Source: Paramecium tetraurelia
Lineage: Eukaryota; Ciliophora; Oligohymenophorea; Peniculida; Parameciidae
Reading direction: 5' to 3'
Assembly: GCF_000165425.1 (NCBI RefSeq)
Contig: NW_001799311.1
Span: 310,001-374,000, forward strand
DNA: 64,000 nucleotides
Shown one piece after another: positions 52,239-64,000 of the stretch. Below the pieces are notes generated by a model. The model did not search any database. It was not told the origin of the DNA and saw only the letters and a program-made list of their open reading frames with translations. Every line of letters starts with the position of its first letter. Within the stretch, counting starts at the first letter, position 1. The position numbers and the translations under genes are program-made.

Positions 52239-53711
52239 ATGTAGTAAGAATAGATACCGCAATAATAGAATGTCACCCCCAAAAAGCATTAATTAGCAAC
52301 GCCAACCAAAGACAAAAAGCAAAATAAAACTAATCAATCTACTACAATATAATCCCCCTAGAATAATGACTTTTATTCTCCAAAAAATCTCAATCCTTGG
52401 AAAACACCCAAATCCTTATTAAAAAGCAATCACAAATAAAGCACTCCTGATCATTCAATACTAGCATCACCCTACAGCGATAGATACATCCCATTAAATG
52501 TTTCAAGAAATTTATTCAATAAGCAAATATAGCCATTTGAAATCGAGGAGGAGAACTAATACGAGGAACTTTTGAGTGAGAACGTCTTGGAAATTGATGA
52601 GAATAAACATGTGAGCATTTTGAATTTCACTAAATAAAAACACGACAAAGTTCAATCTGCTAAACAACTTGAAACACCAAAAAGAAAAATAGATACCCTG
52701 CCAATAAAAGTGTTGGATGCACCTGGTTTAGAAGACGATTTCTACTAAGACACACTCCATTGGGGAAAGAATAATCTAATTGCAGTAGGTTTATAAAGAT
52801 GTGTCTATTTATATAATGTGGACAATTCCAAAGTGTTTCAATTGGCAGAACCAATGGATAATAATGAACTATCAGCATATTATACATCTTTGCAATGGAA
52901 CACAAATGGGTAAATGTTGGCCATAGGATGTTGCGATGGTTCTTTAAAACTCTGGGATTACAATAAAAATACCTTCAGTGGTTCTATGAATATATCGAAT
53001 AAAAGAATCAGCACAATTAGTTGGGCCAATCCTAATATCTTTGCATATGGCAGTAAGGATAAAGCAATCAATATTTGCGATGTTAGAGTTCCCAACTATT
53101 CAATATTTTAATTGCTCGGACACACTTAAGAAGTATGCGGAGTCACCTTCGATGGAAATGAACTCTAATTAGCTTCTGGTGGTAATGATAATAAAGTATT
53201 TGTTTGGTAAATGAGAGGAGGCAACAGTAACAGTAATAACCAATATATATCTTGGGAAATCAAATCTCATAAGGCTGCAATAAGAGCTTTGGCTTGGAAT
53301 CCTAATTCATGTGGTATCTTGGCTACTGGTGGTGGAAATTAAGATAAAACCATTAAAATTCATAGTTCTCACACGAATTAGTAAATTGCAAGTATCAATT
53401 GCGATTCGCAAGTCTGCAAATTGAGATTTTCTAAGATTGTTAATGAATTGGTTTCTACTCATGGTTACGAAAAGAATTTAGTCTGTCTATGGCAATATCC
53501 GACGATGAAAAGAATTCATTAATTAGAAGGTCATTCTGAAAGAGTGCTTTATTTGTCTGCAAGTCCAGGTATTTGATTTTAATGACTATTTTTAGATGAA
53601 TCAACTATTCTGACAGGATCTGGAGATGAGACGCTTAAATTCTGGAAAATCTTTCCTACTTAGGTTTCAAATAATATGTCCTCACTATTTTCCATGTGTG
53701 AAATTAGATGA
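52239..53711 (+). CDS. APC/C activator of the Cdc20/Cdh1 (Fizzy) family
   Basis: Recruits substrates to the anaphase-promoting complex for ubiquitination in the cell cycle. ATG 52239 to TGA 53711; one 27-nt intron (53569-53595), 481 residues. Seen: a C-box near residue 88 ('SDRYIP'), the family linker 'KRKIDTLPIKVLDAPGLEDD', then seven WD40 repeats ('LKLWDYNKN', 'KAINICDVR', 'NKVFVWQ', 'LKFWKIF' among them) and the C-terminal Ile-Arg tail ('CEIR' at the very end) that docks on Cdc27. All activator features are present. Whether it is Cdc20 or Cdh1 cannot be told. It lies 75 bp after the Nup155-like gene. Confidence 0.95.
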
Positions 53712-53789
53712 TTTAATTAATATATATATATGTGATATATCTTCTAAATTTACTTTATCTTTGAATGCAAATAATAATTAATTATTTAT

Positions 53790-55178
53790 ATGAGTGACGA
53801 ATAAATTGAATAACCAAATGATGAAAATCAAGAATAATAAAATGATCAAGACCCTTTGCCAGAATAGAATGAGGAGTAGGTCGGGGATCCTGAATAAACA
53901 GAACAACCAGCGTAGCCTCAGGAGGAAGAGCCAGAAATGCCACCAGAAGAGGACGAAGAAACTAGACGGTTACGATTAGAGAGAGAAGAATAGGAAAGAA
54001 AAGAGAGGGAGGAAAGAGAGGAGCAGGAAAGAAAGGAAAGAGAAGAAAGAGCGGAATAGGAAAGAATTGCTAGAGAGGAATATGAGGCTAAATTGAAAGA
54101 AGACACTGCAAAATTTAATGAATTAGTTTTATAAGGAATTTCAGGATTGAGCAAAACTCAAACTGTTTATGCGTATATGAAATTAAATCTAGCCGAAAAG
54201 GACATAGATAGGATATTTTAGATTAATCATTTGAATCTCAGATATATTGATATCTCATAAAATAGAATTGTGGATATTACAAATATATTGCCTTTAAAGT
54301 AGATATACTCTTTAATTCATTAGATATTTGGTTTCACTAAATGCTTCGAAGAATGAGATTAATAGTCTCTCCTATTTTAAGGACCCTGAAGCATTCCCCT
54401 ACCTACAATACTTGAATCTCTCTACAAACAAAATCAATACTCTTGTTACACTCTCACTCAAGAGATTGAGGAGATTGAATTTAATCGAAAATGAAATTAC
54501 TACTGCAAATGAATTTGAGGGACATGAAAATATTGAAATCCTTGAGTTAGGAAAAAACAAACTGAAAACTACAGATGGATTAGCAAATATGCCATAATTG
54601 AAAGTATGTTATTTATTCATAATCCTTTTTAGGAACTCTATTTGTAAGGCAATGAACTTAAAGATTTTAGATCTCTCAATAATCTACCATCTTTATTAAA
54701 ATTAAATATAAGAGCAAATAAGATTACAAAAATTAAAACTCCTGTTATAGAATTCCCACAATTATATTATCTGAATCTTAGAGAGAATTAATTAGCTAAA
54801 TTTGATGACTTTAAAAAGATTGCCAAAATCAGAACAATAACAACTCTCAACATGTTGGCAAATCCAATTGTGGATGAGATGGGTGCTGATAATTTCAAAT
54901 AAGAGATCCTAATGTTTTATTTCCATTTGGTTCGAATAAATAAAGTAGACATAACTAAAGAAGATTATGATGAAGCAGCTAGAGTGTTGTAAGAAAGAAG
55001 AGATGAGGAGGAAAGGAAAAGAATTGAAGAGGAGTAGGCAAGAGAGGAGGCTAGATTGGCAGAGGAAGCAAGATTAGCAGAGGAGGCAAGGTTGGCTGAG
55101 GAGGCACGTTAGGCAGAGGGAGCAAAAGAAGGAGAGGGAGCAAAAGAAGGAGAAGGAGCTAATGAAGTTGCTGAATGA
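53790..55178 (+). CDS. Leucine-rich-repeat protein with charged coiled coils (LRRC23-like)
   Basis: ATG 53790 to TGA 55178; introns 54299-54323 (25) and 54604-54632 (29) leave 444 residues. Residues 1-100 are acidic then a run of E/R repeats ('RKEREEREEQERKEREER'), a single stable helix. Residues about 130-370 hold seven or eight SDS22-type leucine-rich repeats ('LQYLNLSTNKI', 'LRRLNLIENEI', 'IEILELGKNKL', 'LYYLNLRENQL'), then an LRR cap 'NMLANPIVDE' and a C-terminal E/A/R-rich repeat ('EEARLAEEA' several times). LRRs flanked by charged helices are typical of axonemal proteins such as LRRC23 of the radial spoke; this is the likely group but not proven. Confidence 0.72.
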
Positions 55179-55637
55179 AACATGGATTGAATTCATCGAT
55201 TATCATTAATCTTTTTACATCATTTAACAATATTAAAATTGGCTTGTCATCGTGAGTCGTGAGGGTAGAAATCAATTGAGGTTGTAGTAAATCTTAGGGA
55301 TATATTCCTTCTTAATTTTATTCTCATAATTTTATTCCTTTAATTACAGAGATTTTAATTATGTACTTTCCTCATTTAATTCTGAATTATTATCATTTAG
55401 TAATTTGATTAATTTGATAATTATTTTATTAATTATAATAAAATAAACGCAAAATCCATTGTTAGAGTGGAATTCAAAATATATTGTTAAATCATTTATG
55501 TTATTATTTACCAAAATATGTTGTATTCTTAATAACCTTATTACTACTATCCATTCTATTAGCCATAAGTTGTTTGTCCAGTCTTTTATTTTCCAGCCTA
55601 GACCTTAAATCAATAGGAACATCAAGTCGAACCTATA
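55179..55637. other. Intergenic, nothing firm
   Basis: 459 bp. A hydrophobic frame (55484-55689) overlaps the next start but lacks an ATG. No other feature. Confidence 0.4.
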
Positions 55638-56166
55638 ATGACTTCAATAATCGACAATCAACCTACTAATAGTTAATAGTTGAATTATGATACTGAAGAA
55701 TTAGATGTAGAAAAGAGTGAGAAGAGCAAAGACACAAAAAAACAATCTAAAAAAGAGAGAGAAACAGTAATCAAGAAAAAAAAAGAATTACCAAATACTA
55801 AAATTCATGAAGTTTTGGACTCAACCAATCTCCATAAAAATTTCGCAAAAGCCCTTATAGCCTATACCTTAAGATCACAATTCATTATCTACAAACTGTT
55901 GGGAGAAAAGAAAGGACAAGAGTTTCTTGATTTGATGCAGAGTGTCAAAAACAAACTCTGTAACCTCACACACATCCTCTAATTCACTAAAAATGACGAA
56001 TTCTTGAGAGCTTTTCGCACTTTAGGGTATACTTTTTTATATATATTTTAGGTTTATATTTCTAAAAAAAGAGTCGGTTCCTTATATTTACAATTCCAAA
56101 ATCTAACAAAAAACGAGCCATTTGAAGCATAAAGTAATCATAAAGAAAACTCTGTTAAAGATCTGA
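55638..56166 (+). CDS. Hypothetical lysine-rich protein, 167 residues
   Basis: ATG 55638 to TGA 56164-56166; one 25-nt intron (56027-56051). The N-terminal 55 residues are polar and very lysine/glutamate rich ('KSKDTKKQSKKERETVIKKK'). Residues about 60-130 form a helical domain ('VLDSTNLHKNFAKALIAYTL' to 'EFLDLMQSVKNKLCNL'), and the tail is basic. A small helical, perhaps nucleic-acid-binding protein; the family is not recognised. The stop is 81 bp from that of the convergent next gene. Confidence 0.65.
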
Positions 56167-56247
56167 ACCTTTTTAAACTTTATATCTATCTCCACTCTTA
56201 TAATACCTAATATTAAAAAACATTAAATTGGTTTCATATAAATTAAA

Positions 56248-57108
56248 TCACTCAATGTATTATTCAAAGTCATCATGGTAATAAATCGATTTTTTGGCTA
56301 ACAAAACATTGTGAAAATCACTCAACCAAGTCCTGAAATTACTATAAAGGCTACCTGATGATTCTAATTGAAAGGCATCATTAATTACTAATGCAACAGC
56401 ATTTAAATATTCGGACTTATTGATAGAAATACTTATTATATTCGATAAATATTGTATCCGAAAAATCTAAAATATCTTCTCTTAATATAATATTAGACTA
56501 CACATTTCTACTGTATCTATAATATTTTGTATTATTCTCAATCTCAAATATATATTATTATAAAATGGATATTTTCCGATATTCTATTCTTCCAGAATAA
56601 ATTGACTTTTTAATCCAATGCTTAATTGCAAGAGAGGCTTGAACAAGATATTCTGTATATTAATCTAACCCAAAGAGTTAATTCTTGAATTAATATTATC
56701 TTTCCTTTTAAGTATTATCTCTTCTTGCTTGAATAAAAATTATAAACTCAATTGTGTTGTATTGAACCAATTTTAATTATATTATTCATCCAATTTATCT
56801 CTTAGATTTACAGCAAGCGCTTTCTTTGATTTCTCTTACTTATTTATTTCTAGAGAAGATTGGTCAGGTAAATGCTTATTATTTATATATTAAGTCAATT
56901 AATGAAAAAAGCGAATTTCATATTTACTTTAGATTTTATAGAAAAGTACTTTAAACTCAACAGTAATATTCATAAGTTTGATAGGGTTAACATAAGATAA
57001 TTAAACCAAAACGTTATTTATATGAAAACGATTATAATTTTAGTTTTTATTTTAAAATTCTAAACTTTTTTTTATTTCTTCTAACATTTTTTGCACTCTT
57101 TCGGACAT
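56248..57108 (-). CDS. Hypothetical helical protein, 286 residues
   Basis: An intronless frame from ATG 57108 to TGA 56248. Many codons are TAA/TAG (glutamine). The start 'MSERVQKMLEEIKKSLEFQ' is a good amphipathic helix. The middle is rich in I, L, Q and N helices, and the end ('SGSLYSNFRTWLSDFHNVLL' and following) has balanced composition. No signal peptide, membrane segment or known domain. Chance cannot be excluded, because open frames of this length occur in AT-rich DNA, but amino-acid balance and a proper ATG favour a gene. Confidence 0.55.
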
Positions 57109-57344
57109 TTTATTAAACTAAAAATATTTCTAAAGTGATAATAGATTAGATATCATATTAAAAATGTATTGTATTTTATTACCAAATTTTCAATAAATTC
57201 TTGGTAGTCTAAACAATATGGGTATTGTTTGAAAACAAAAATTCTTAGGAGATTATATTTAAAATTGTAGACTTGGTATCATTCATATGTTGAATGAGCA
57301 ATCTATTTGATGGAGAATGAAAATATAAATAAAAATAAAAAATA

Positions 57345-58397
57345 TCAAATATCTTAAAGATTTTCGAAACTATTAGACAATTAACTGCTTCTGTTTTCAC
57401 TTAAGTCGTTGTTGTTAGAGAAAAAGGTTTTTGTTTTTTAGTAATCTATGTGGATTCTTTCTAATGAATTCAACTTCTTTCTCATCTGTTATGTATTGAA
57501 CCAGTACACAAGACTGTTGAAAAATCCTTATAAGAAACTAGCTCCGTATTATAGGAGTCTTATGTAGTAATAGGGTCCAGTTTGGCGTATAAAGTAATCT
57601 TGCTGTATTTACTCAATCCAGCTATTCTTAAACACAAAGATCAGAAACACAATTTGAGATGGCAGCCAGCAAATAAATAATACCAATGGGTAGAGTATTA
57701 AATTGCGAGCGAACATCAATTGGATGTTGATTTGTTTATTTAATAATTCGTATTAACTCTTGATTCTTTTAGTCTTAAAGTACGTTCTCAATAAGAAATA
57801 GACAGATATTAATACTGAGGATAGGAGTGGCAGGTAGAATAAAGTAAGATTCAGGTATAGACTTAAGCTTCTATTCTTTTCGATAGTCTTATTTTCATCA
57901 TTAGAACTAATGGAACAAGTAGCAGGCACTTTTGAAGGTGTGGGCGAGTAGGATTAGAAAAACAACGGAATTGTTGCAATTAAAAAAGGAAGGGCGAAAC
58001 CTATTTTAGAGGAATAAGGGGTTACCTGCTGCGATTATGAATTTTTCATATCTTTCAAAAAAAATCAAATCCTTTTATCCTCTTGTGATTGATACGTAGA
58101 GGAAGTAGGCAATCGATGTACTCCAGACAAAGGCACAAATGGTGGCAAATTGAGTCAAGGCTCCTTGGATAGTGCATCTAAATAGTATTGATTAACTCAC
58201 CTAGTGACATTATAGCCATCAAATGTTGGCTCCACATAGAGGAGCAATCCGAAAGCATAAAAAAAATCTGCTATTGAGAGACACGCGACGATTCTTTAGG
58301 CAAATACTTTAAGGTTATCGAAAAAGAATAAATGAGTTAACATTAGTGTAGATCCTCCTATAGATAGAGAAATGCACACATAAAATAATATTATCAT
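57345..58397 (-). CDS. cAMP-receptor-like G-protein-coupled receptor
   Basis: ATG 58397 to TGA 57345; introns 58178-58200 (23, starting GTG) and 58001-58025 (25) leave 334 residues. Seven hydrophobic segments: TM1 'LFYVCISLSIGGSTLML', TM2 'RIVACLSIADFFYAFGLLLY', then a cysteine before TM3 ('RCTIQGALTQFATICAFVWS'), TM4 with 'FIIAAGFALPFLIATIPLFF', TM5 'LYLNLTLFYLPLLSSVLI', TM6 'LILYPLVLFICWLPSQIVFL' and TM7 'GASFLQGFFNSLVYWFN'. The cysteine-glutamine-glycine pattern and the TM7 motif recall Dictyostelium cAR and related class E receptors. The C-terminal tail is S/N rich. Ligand unknown. An alternative start at the Met in 'TLMLTH' would shorten TM1. Confidence 0.82.
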
Positions 58398-58404
58398 TAA
58401 AATA

Positions 58405-60355
58405 ATGTATAATAATACAAGTCCAATAAGACATCAGGTTATGTAAGGTCCTCAAAATAAGTCAGTGTCTCCAGTGTCCAGATTTCAAATAATGGGCAAT
58501 ATTCAACCACCTCCTGGGATGAAAACAGTGCTCAAGCCCAAAGTATATGAAGTAGTTGAAGTGCCTCTAAATCATTACACGTCGGTGCCGTCCTTCCAAA
58601 CACCTCAATAATAGTAATATGATCCCGAGTTGCAAAGGAGGATCAAGCAAGTGGAACAAGAATCATTTATTTGCAGACAGAAAATTGAATAAGATTAAAG
58701 AAATGATAAATTTTAACAGCTCAATGAAAAAATTAGATAACAATAATAAGAAATTGAAAGGCTCAAGTCAGTCAATGACCCAAATCTTAGATTGCTCAAG
58801 GAACAATGCGATTATTACTTTAATCAATCACAATAGGCGGAGTTGGAGAAAAATGTAATATTCTTTAATTCATTAATTATACATAGGAATTGATACTAAG
58901 ACTCAAATAAAACGAGCAACAAATGTAAAAGATCTAGCAATCGTAAATACACATAAGCGAGAAGGATGTTAAATATAATCAATTATACAATGAGCATGAG
59001 TAATTGAAGTAGATGTATCAAAGTCTTGAAAATTAATTGTAATAACAAATGGACAAGCAGAAAACAGAATGCGATAGAATTTACAATTAGAATTTCTCGT
59101 AAATCAAATAAAAGTAAAAGGCTTATGATAAATTAGTTCTGAATTGAGGAGCAAACAATTTGATGATTAGATCTCGAAGTTACAAGAGGAATTGAATAAT
59201 GCAATCAATGAGGTTGAAGTTTGGAGATAAAAGTATCACAAAGGGGATATCAATCACATGAATCAAACTACAAGAATTAATGAATTGGAATTGATCAATT
59301 TACATCAGATCAAAGAAATTGAAAGATTGCAATAACAGAATACTATGAAACAATAAGAGAATGATTCACTGCAGTAGAAAATTACTTACTTGGAATTCAA
59401 TTATTAACAAATTTCATCCTCAGGATTAGATAGTGAAGTCAAGAGACTTAAAGAACAACTGGAGTCAAGATAGAGAGAGATAGATGATTTAAAAAGGAGG
59501 AATACTGAAATTGAATAGAATTTACTGAGGTTGAAGGATCATGAAATCTAAATTGAAATTATCAAATAGAGAGTAACAATAATCAATCATTATAGAATTA
59601 ATCATTTGAAAACTAATTGCAGGAGTCTGATCGATTCAAACATTAATATGCATCTTAACTTATTGAACTGGAGGAGTTACGTAACAAATAAATTAGATTG
59701 GAAAACAATGTTAATGATCTAAGAAGGAATGAGTATAGACAACAATCTGAGATTAATAGATTGAATGATTTAGTAAGAGTCAAGGATGAGGAGATCAATA
59801 AATTGTAAATAGATTATAAAAGGAATATGACATAAATGACTTAACAAATGAATTCATTTAGGTCCTTATTGTAATAAATATATGTCATATCCTAGTGAAC
59901 GAGACATTGATACATTAAACATGAATAGGAATAGATTAGATATGGAGAATAAGGAATTGATTGACTAGAGATTGCAACAATTGAATGAGGAATTGAATCT
60001 GACCAAAAAGGATAGAGAATAATTACAATTAGCGTGTTCTTAATTAACATAGACTAAACTTGGATTAGAAAATAGAATCATTGTGTTGTAGGGAGAAATA
60101 GATAGATTGAATCAATTAGTTAAAACACAAAGCAATGAGATCAATCATCATTTACAGACATTGGAGTTGTAGAATGATTAAATTGAGCAGTTCAGATAAT
60201 AAAATGAAATTTACAAAAAAGAGATGGATGTAAATTAATCATTCATATTTAAGCTCTTTAAAACTAACTCTAATTCAAACTTCTTTTAATCGGGATCCCA
60301 GAAAAAGTTTGACTTCATTCCTAATCAACATTCAGATTCTAATTGGAATTTATGA
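58405..60355 (+). CDS. Long coiled-coil protein, 615 residues
   Basis: ATG 58405 to TGA 60355; introns 58855-58886 (32), 59114-59136 (23), 59573-59595 (23), 59871-59895 (25). A further 24-nt stretch, 60231-60254 (GTAAAT...TTAAG), could be an intron without changing the frame. The first 70 residues are P/Q/V rich with 'IQPPPGMKTVLKPKVYEVV'. From residue about 75 to 560 almost everything is heptad-rich helix of Q, E, N, L ('LQEELNNAINEVEVWRQKYH', 'ELEELRNKQIRLENNVNDLR'). The end is S/N/F rich. Likely a basal-body, striated-fibre or cortical structural protein; family not recognised. Its start is 7 bp from that of the divergent GPCR gene. Confidence 0.82.
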
Positions 60356-60803
60356 TTTAACATAATATCAACTGATTTAAAAGTATATTTTACTATATCA
60401 ATATTAATATCTACATATAAGAATGAATTATCATATTAATTTAATAATAATTTCCAGCATTTAATAAACCTAAACTCTATTTCAAAGCATTATTCTATTT
60501 AGTATCGGAACAACAAAGATACAGAACAGACACACCTTAAAAGAGATGAAACTTTGAACAAATTCGTAAGTATCCGCAAAGATTTACTATTTTATTTTTT
60601 ATTTTAAAATAATTATACCTCTAAATAGTAGATCTAATTAAAAATAATTAATTGGATTTTCAATAAATATGGGTTGAATGAAGAGAATGGCGAACTCTAA
60701 GAGGTGGGATTAGGCGAAAGGAATGAAATATCAATTATATTATATTATGAAAATGTTTGGCTTTTAATATTAATAATTTATTTGTAATATAAGGAATTTA
60801 TTA
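60356..60803. other. Intergenic, nothing seen
   Basis: 448 bp upstream of the histidine kinase; AT-rich, no motif recognised. Confidence 0.5.
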
Positions 60804-63314
60804 ATGAAGGACAGAGAATTCTTTAGAGGATTGATATTGAATTGCCTAACCTTTTGTTATTCAATCTATTTTTATACAATGCGAAATGAAGTTAGCAATC
60901 TGCTTTGCTTGATTATTGCAAGCATATTATTAATAACTATGTTTATTTTGCGATATGCAAATTCCTAGATTAAGGCCATTGGAACCATACTATGCATCTA
61001 AATAGATCTAATTTGTTTGATAATTTTGAATTTCATAAATCTCAATGTTACCACCTATGCATAATTAATATTGTGTTAATACATCTCAAAGGACTTATTT
61101 AGATAAACAGGATCATCCGGATATTATATAATTAGTCCCAGATCTCTTTACTATGGCACTCTTTTCATTGGGAGTATATTTCAAATAGTTTATACTCAAG
61201 TGCAAAGCAATTTCACTGCAGAATCTCCACAACTAATCCTCTGTTTGTTAATGTCCGTCCTGGATAATGGGAGAATAGAGGAGAAGAAACCCTAAAGAAT
61301 TTAATAGACAATTACTGTGCCAATCGACACTGCTACAGCAAACAAGATAGATGGTTTGGCCAAAAAAGCACTCTCTATAATAGATCAACCTTCCTAAGAT
61401 CAATCTAAAGAAAGCTTTCGAAAGGGATATGATGATTTTAGCAACATTTAATAATATTACATCAATCCAGAAATAATCTATAATTCTTTGGAATACTTCT
61501 CGGAAGGCTTGATAATTTTAAATGTTTTGGATGAACAAACTCACACCTACAAAATATCGTATATGAATAATGCTACCAGAATACTTTTTGGCAAAGATTA
61601 GGATGTAGATATCCTTTATATCTTGGAAAACCTATCCTCCCTACATATACAAAGTCAAGATTTCTTTGATGACTTCAATTCAAGGAGAGATTCTGCCCAG
61701 TAAAAAGTCGGAAATCTCTCCTCCTCAAAACTCTGTAAATCTCTGTTTCCAACTAGAGATTTCATGTTCTGTTCATTGAAGTAGGCTTTGACTGATATTC
61801 AATTGCATGAGAAATATTAAACCATGAATATGAACATGAAGGACTTAATAGAGAAGATTATTAAATCAAGGAGACAAGACTCGATTACTGTAAACACTCA
61901 TGTGGATTTCAATTTCATAGACAATTAGAAACAAATAAAGATATCCCAGAATCTTGCGTAGTCAAGACAAGATAATGATAGATTGATGGAGTTCAAACTC
62001 ACTTTACAAAGGGAGAAAACCATCTTGATCGTCTGTAGGGATGTGACTCATCGTTAGAAGATTCGATACTTAAGAGAATATGATATTTAAAAGTCGAAAA
62101 TGCTTTCATTTGTGAGTCATGAATACAGACAACCTTTGGGATGCATCATCTAGATGATTGAATGTGCCTTACAATACAAGGTCATACAAAAAAATGTAGA
62201 AATCACTGAAGATTTACAGGCAGCCTTGGATAATTCAAAGTATATGTTGAATTTGTCTAATGATTTGTTGGACTTGGCCTAAATTAAGAATGGAAAGTTC
62301 AAGATACAGAAGGTACCTTTTAATTTAGAGAAACTGATTGCAGATTCTATTAAGATGTTTGCTCTGAAAGCCAAAATAAAGGATCTGCAATTGGTTTGTG
62401 ATTATAATCTCTCTCTTCCTAAATTTATTATCTCTGATAAAAATAGAATCAAACAAATAATTGTCAATCTCTTAAGCAATGCATTTAAGTTTACTTGTAC
62501 GAGAATACAAGTAATAGTTGATCTGTAAGGCAACTAAAAACTGAGGATAGGAGTCAAAGATGATGGGATAGGGATCAGCTAAGAGGAACAATAGGTTTTG
62601 TTCAAAGCATTTTCAAAAGTAAATTCAGAGGAGAGCAAGAAACTCAATGAACAAGGTGTAGGATTGGGTTTGGTGATTAGCAATTAGATAGCCCAAAATA
62701 TTGGTTGTTCAGGATTGAATATAGAATCTAACAAAGATCAAAATAATCATTTTTCTTTCTTTTACTTCGATATAATGATGGAAATACCAACAAACAAAAA
62801 AAAAGTGCCCAGCTTCAAAATCCCCTAAATCACGCCCCAATATTAGGAAGTCGATGAAGTTACGACCTTCAATTAGGAATGCCAAAAGATTGCCCTGGAG
62901 GTGTTTCCACAATGTTGTCATTATTTGATTGTTGACGATGATTGCTTTAATGGATACGCCTTCAAGAGGATTCTAATGGGATTGTAGAGCAAGTACGCCT
63001 TATCCTTTTAATAATTTGATGTAGAATATGTTTCATCTGGGAAAGACTCACTTTCAAAGATCTAAGAGAAGAAATGCAATAAGGAGTGTTAGGGTTACAA
63101 ACTAATTTTCATGGATGTAGAAATGCCTGTTATGAATGGGATGCAGACCACAAAATAACTCTTGAACATCAATCCCAAATAGTTGATTGTCGGTTGCAGT
63201 GGGTATTCAGATGTTCAGGAGAAACAGAAATGCCTAGAAGCTGGCATGGTTGACTATCTCACCAAACCCGTGATGGAGAAGGATCTCATTCAAATACTAC
63301 AGAAATATTAATGA
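60804..63314 (+). CDS. Hybrid histidine kinase (membrane sensor, HisKA-HATPase-REC)
   Basis: An intronless 836-residue protein, ATG 60804 to TGA 63314. Residues about 10-190 hold five or six membrane segments ('LLCLIIASILLITMFIL' and others). A PAS-like part follows at about 230-290 ('EYFSEGLIILNVLDEQ', 'YMNNATRILFG'). The H-box is 'FVSHEYRQPLG' (about 435; usually SHE-L/F-R-T-PL), the N-box 'IIVNLLSNAFKFT' (about 555), G-boxes 'DDGIGIS' and 'GVGLGLVIS'. The C-terminal receiver (about 710-836) has 'LIVDDD', phospho-acceptor Asp in 'IFMDVEMPVMNGM', and Lys in 'LTKPV'. So it should autophosphorylate and relay within itself. The signal is unknown. The lack of introns stands out next to intron-rich neighbours. 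Confidence 0.93.
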
Positions 63315-63354
63315 TATTATTATGATTATTTTTGATAACTTATTAGATATGAAT

Positions 63355-64000
63355 TCATCTTTCATACAATTCACTTGAGCCTCCATAACGAGCTTGGATA
63401 TCCCAAAAGATATTTTGAAGAGCTTAAGTTAGTGACAAAGGTCTGACACACAAGTCATCAATAGTTTTAGATCCTTGTTGCACTATCATGTCATCACCAT
63501 GTTTCAAAATATAATCAATATTGAAATACTTCCAATTGGGAATATATTAGGCTACAAATAAATATACTGCCATACCTATTTTCAATAATAATTATTTATC
63601 AATATGAGCCAATTTAGGAGGTCTCTATACGATGTTGTGGAACATCTCATAGCATTCTAACAATGTATACACGTGAGGTCCTCCCAATTCGTATGTCTAA
63701 CCTATTGTTTCTGGCATCTTCAAAGCATTCAACATGGCTTAAGCTACATCTTACACAAAGATCTAACTATCTAAAATATTAGCGTACAGGTTATCTTTTG
63801 GCCTGGCAGTTGTCTGGAACAATGTTGAAATTATGAAAGTATCTCTTCTACACTTACCAATGATAAGCGAAATCATCATTGTCTCCAACCATCACACTTG
63901 GCCTAAAAATTGTGGCATTGGGGAATGCATTAAGGACCTACACATATCGTAAGTTTCATTACTTCTTATTCACCAATATACTTGGTTTGGAGATCAAGGG
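63355..64000 (-). CDS. NDUFA9: Complex I NDUFA9-like subunit, C-terminal part (runs off the right edge)
   Basis: NDUFA9 (39 kDa) is an NAD(P)H-binding Rossmann-fold accessory subunit of mitochondrial respiratory complex I. The gene is cut at the 5' end. It stops at TGA 63355, 40 bp from the stop of the convergent histidine kinase. An intron at about 63936-63960 (25 nt, GTAATG...GTGTAG) is clear. Family signatures: 'LNAFPNATIFRPSVMVGDND', 'IFVQDVAQAMLNALKMPETI', 'GQTYELGGPHVYTLLECYEM', and C-terminal 'IDYILKHGDDMIV...KTIDDL'. One junction near 63850-63865 changes frame by one and I could not find the intron. The tail 'ARYGGSSELYER' is longer than in animals. Confidence 0.85.

Overview
This is a gene-rich stretch of a ciliate nuclear genome, most probably Paramecium. 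Reading frames are open only if TAA and TAG are read as glutamine and TGA is the sole stop; this holds for every recognisable conserved protein here (phosphomannomutase, SF3B4, SF3A1, V-ATPase A, CDPK, Cdc20/Cdh1, Nup155-like). Introns are tiny (mostly 19-30 nt, GTA...TAG, with a notable minority ending AAG), base composition is very AT-rich, and gaps between many genes are tens of bases. These are Paramecium traits; the species cannot be told. No rRNA, tRNA, telomere repeat, CRISPR array or intact transposon was recognised. Models below were built by hand: introns were accepted when removal restored one frame from ATG to TGA, and coding lengths divide by three.

Left part (1-16 kb) is loose and partly degenerate: a P-loop protein cut by the window edge, a Myb/SANT protein, three related genes of unknown function on the minus strand (one broken, two intact; two of them lie in a 1.25 kb segmental duplication), a DUF1648-like membrane protein, a decayed gene, then phosphomannomutase and unknown small proteins.

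Middle (16-38.5 kb) is dense: SF3B4 and SF3A1 (two partners of the U2 snRNP, 15 kb apart), coiled-coil proteins, a cysteine-rich surface-antigen-like protein, a PITH-domain protein, an acylated Ca2+-dependent protein kinase, a secreted H-type lectin with a long acidic glutamine-rich tail, a Kelch/PPP-phosphatase protein whose catalytic site looks dead, a Kelch protein, and two multipass membrane proteins. A nearly empty 4 kb follows (38.5-42.6 kb).

Right part (42.6-64 kb) is again dense: a small acylated protein, V-ATPase subunit A, a PH-domain pseudokinase, a Nup155-like nucleoporin, a Cdc20/Cdh1 APC/C activator, a leucine-rich-repeat axonemal-type protein, two unknown proteins, a cAMP-receptor-like GPCR whose start lies 7 bp from that of a divergent coiled-coil gene, an intronless hybrid histidine kinase, and the 3' part of complex I NDUFA9. 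The genes form no operon or single pathway; signalling (CDPK, HK, GPCR, pseudokinase, pseudophosphatase) and ciliary/cortical coiled-coil proteins are well represented.
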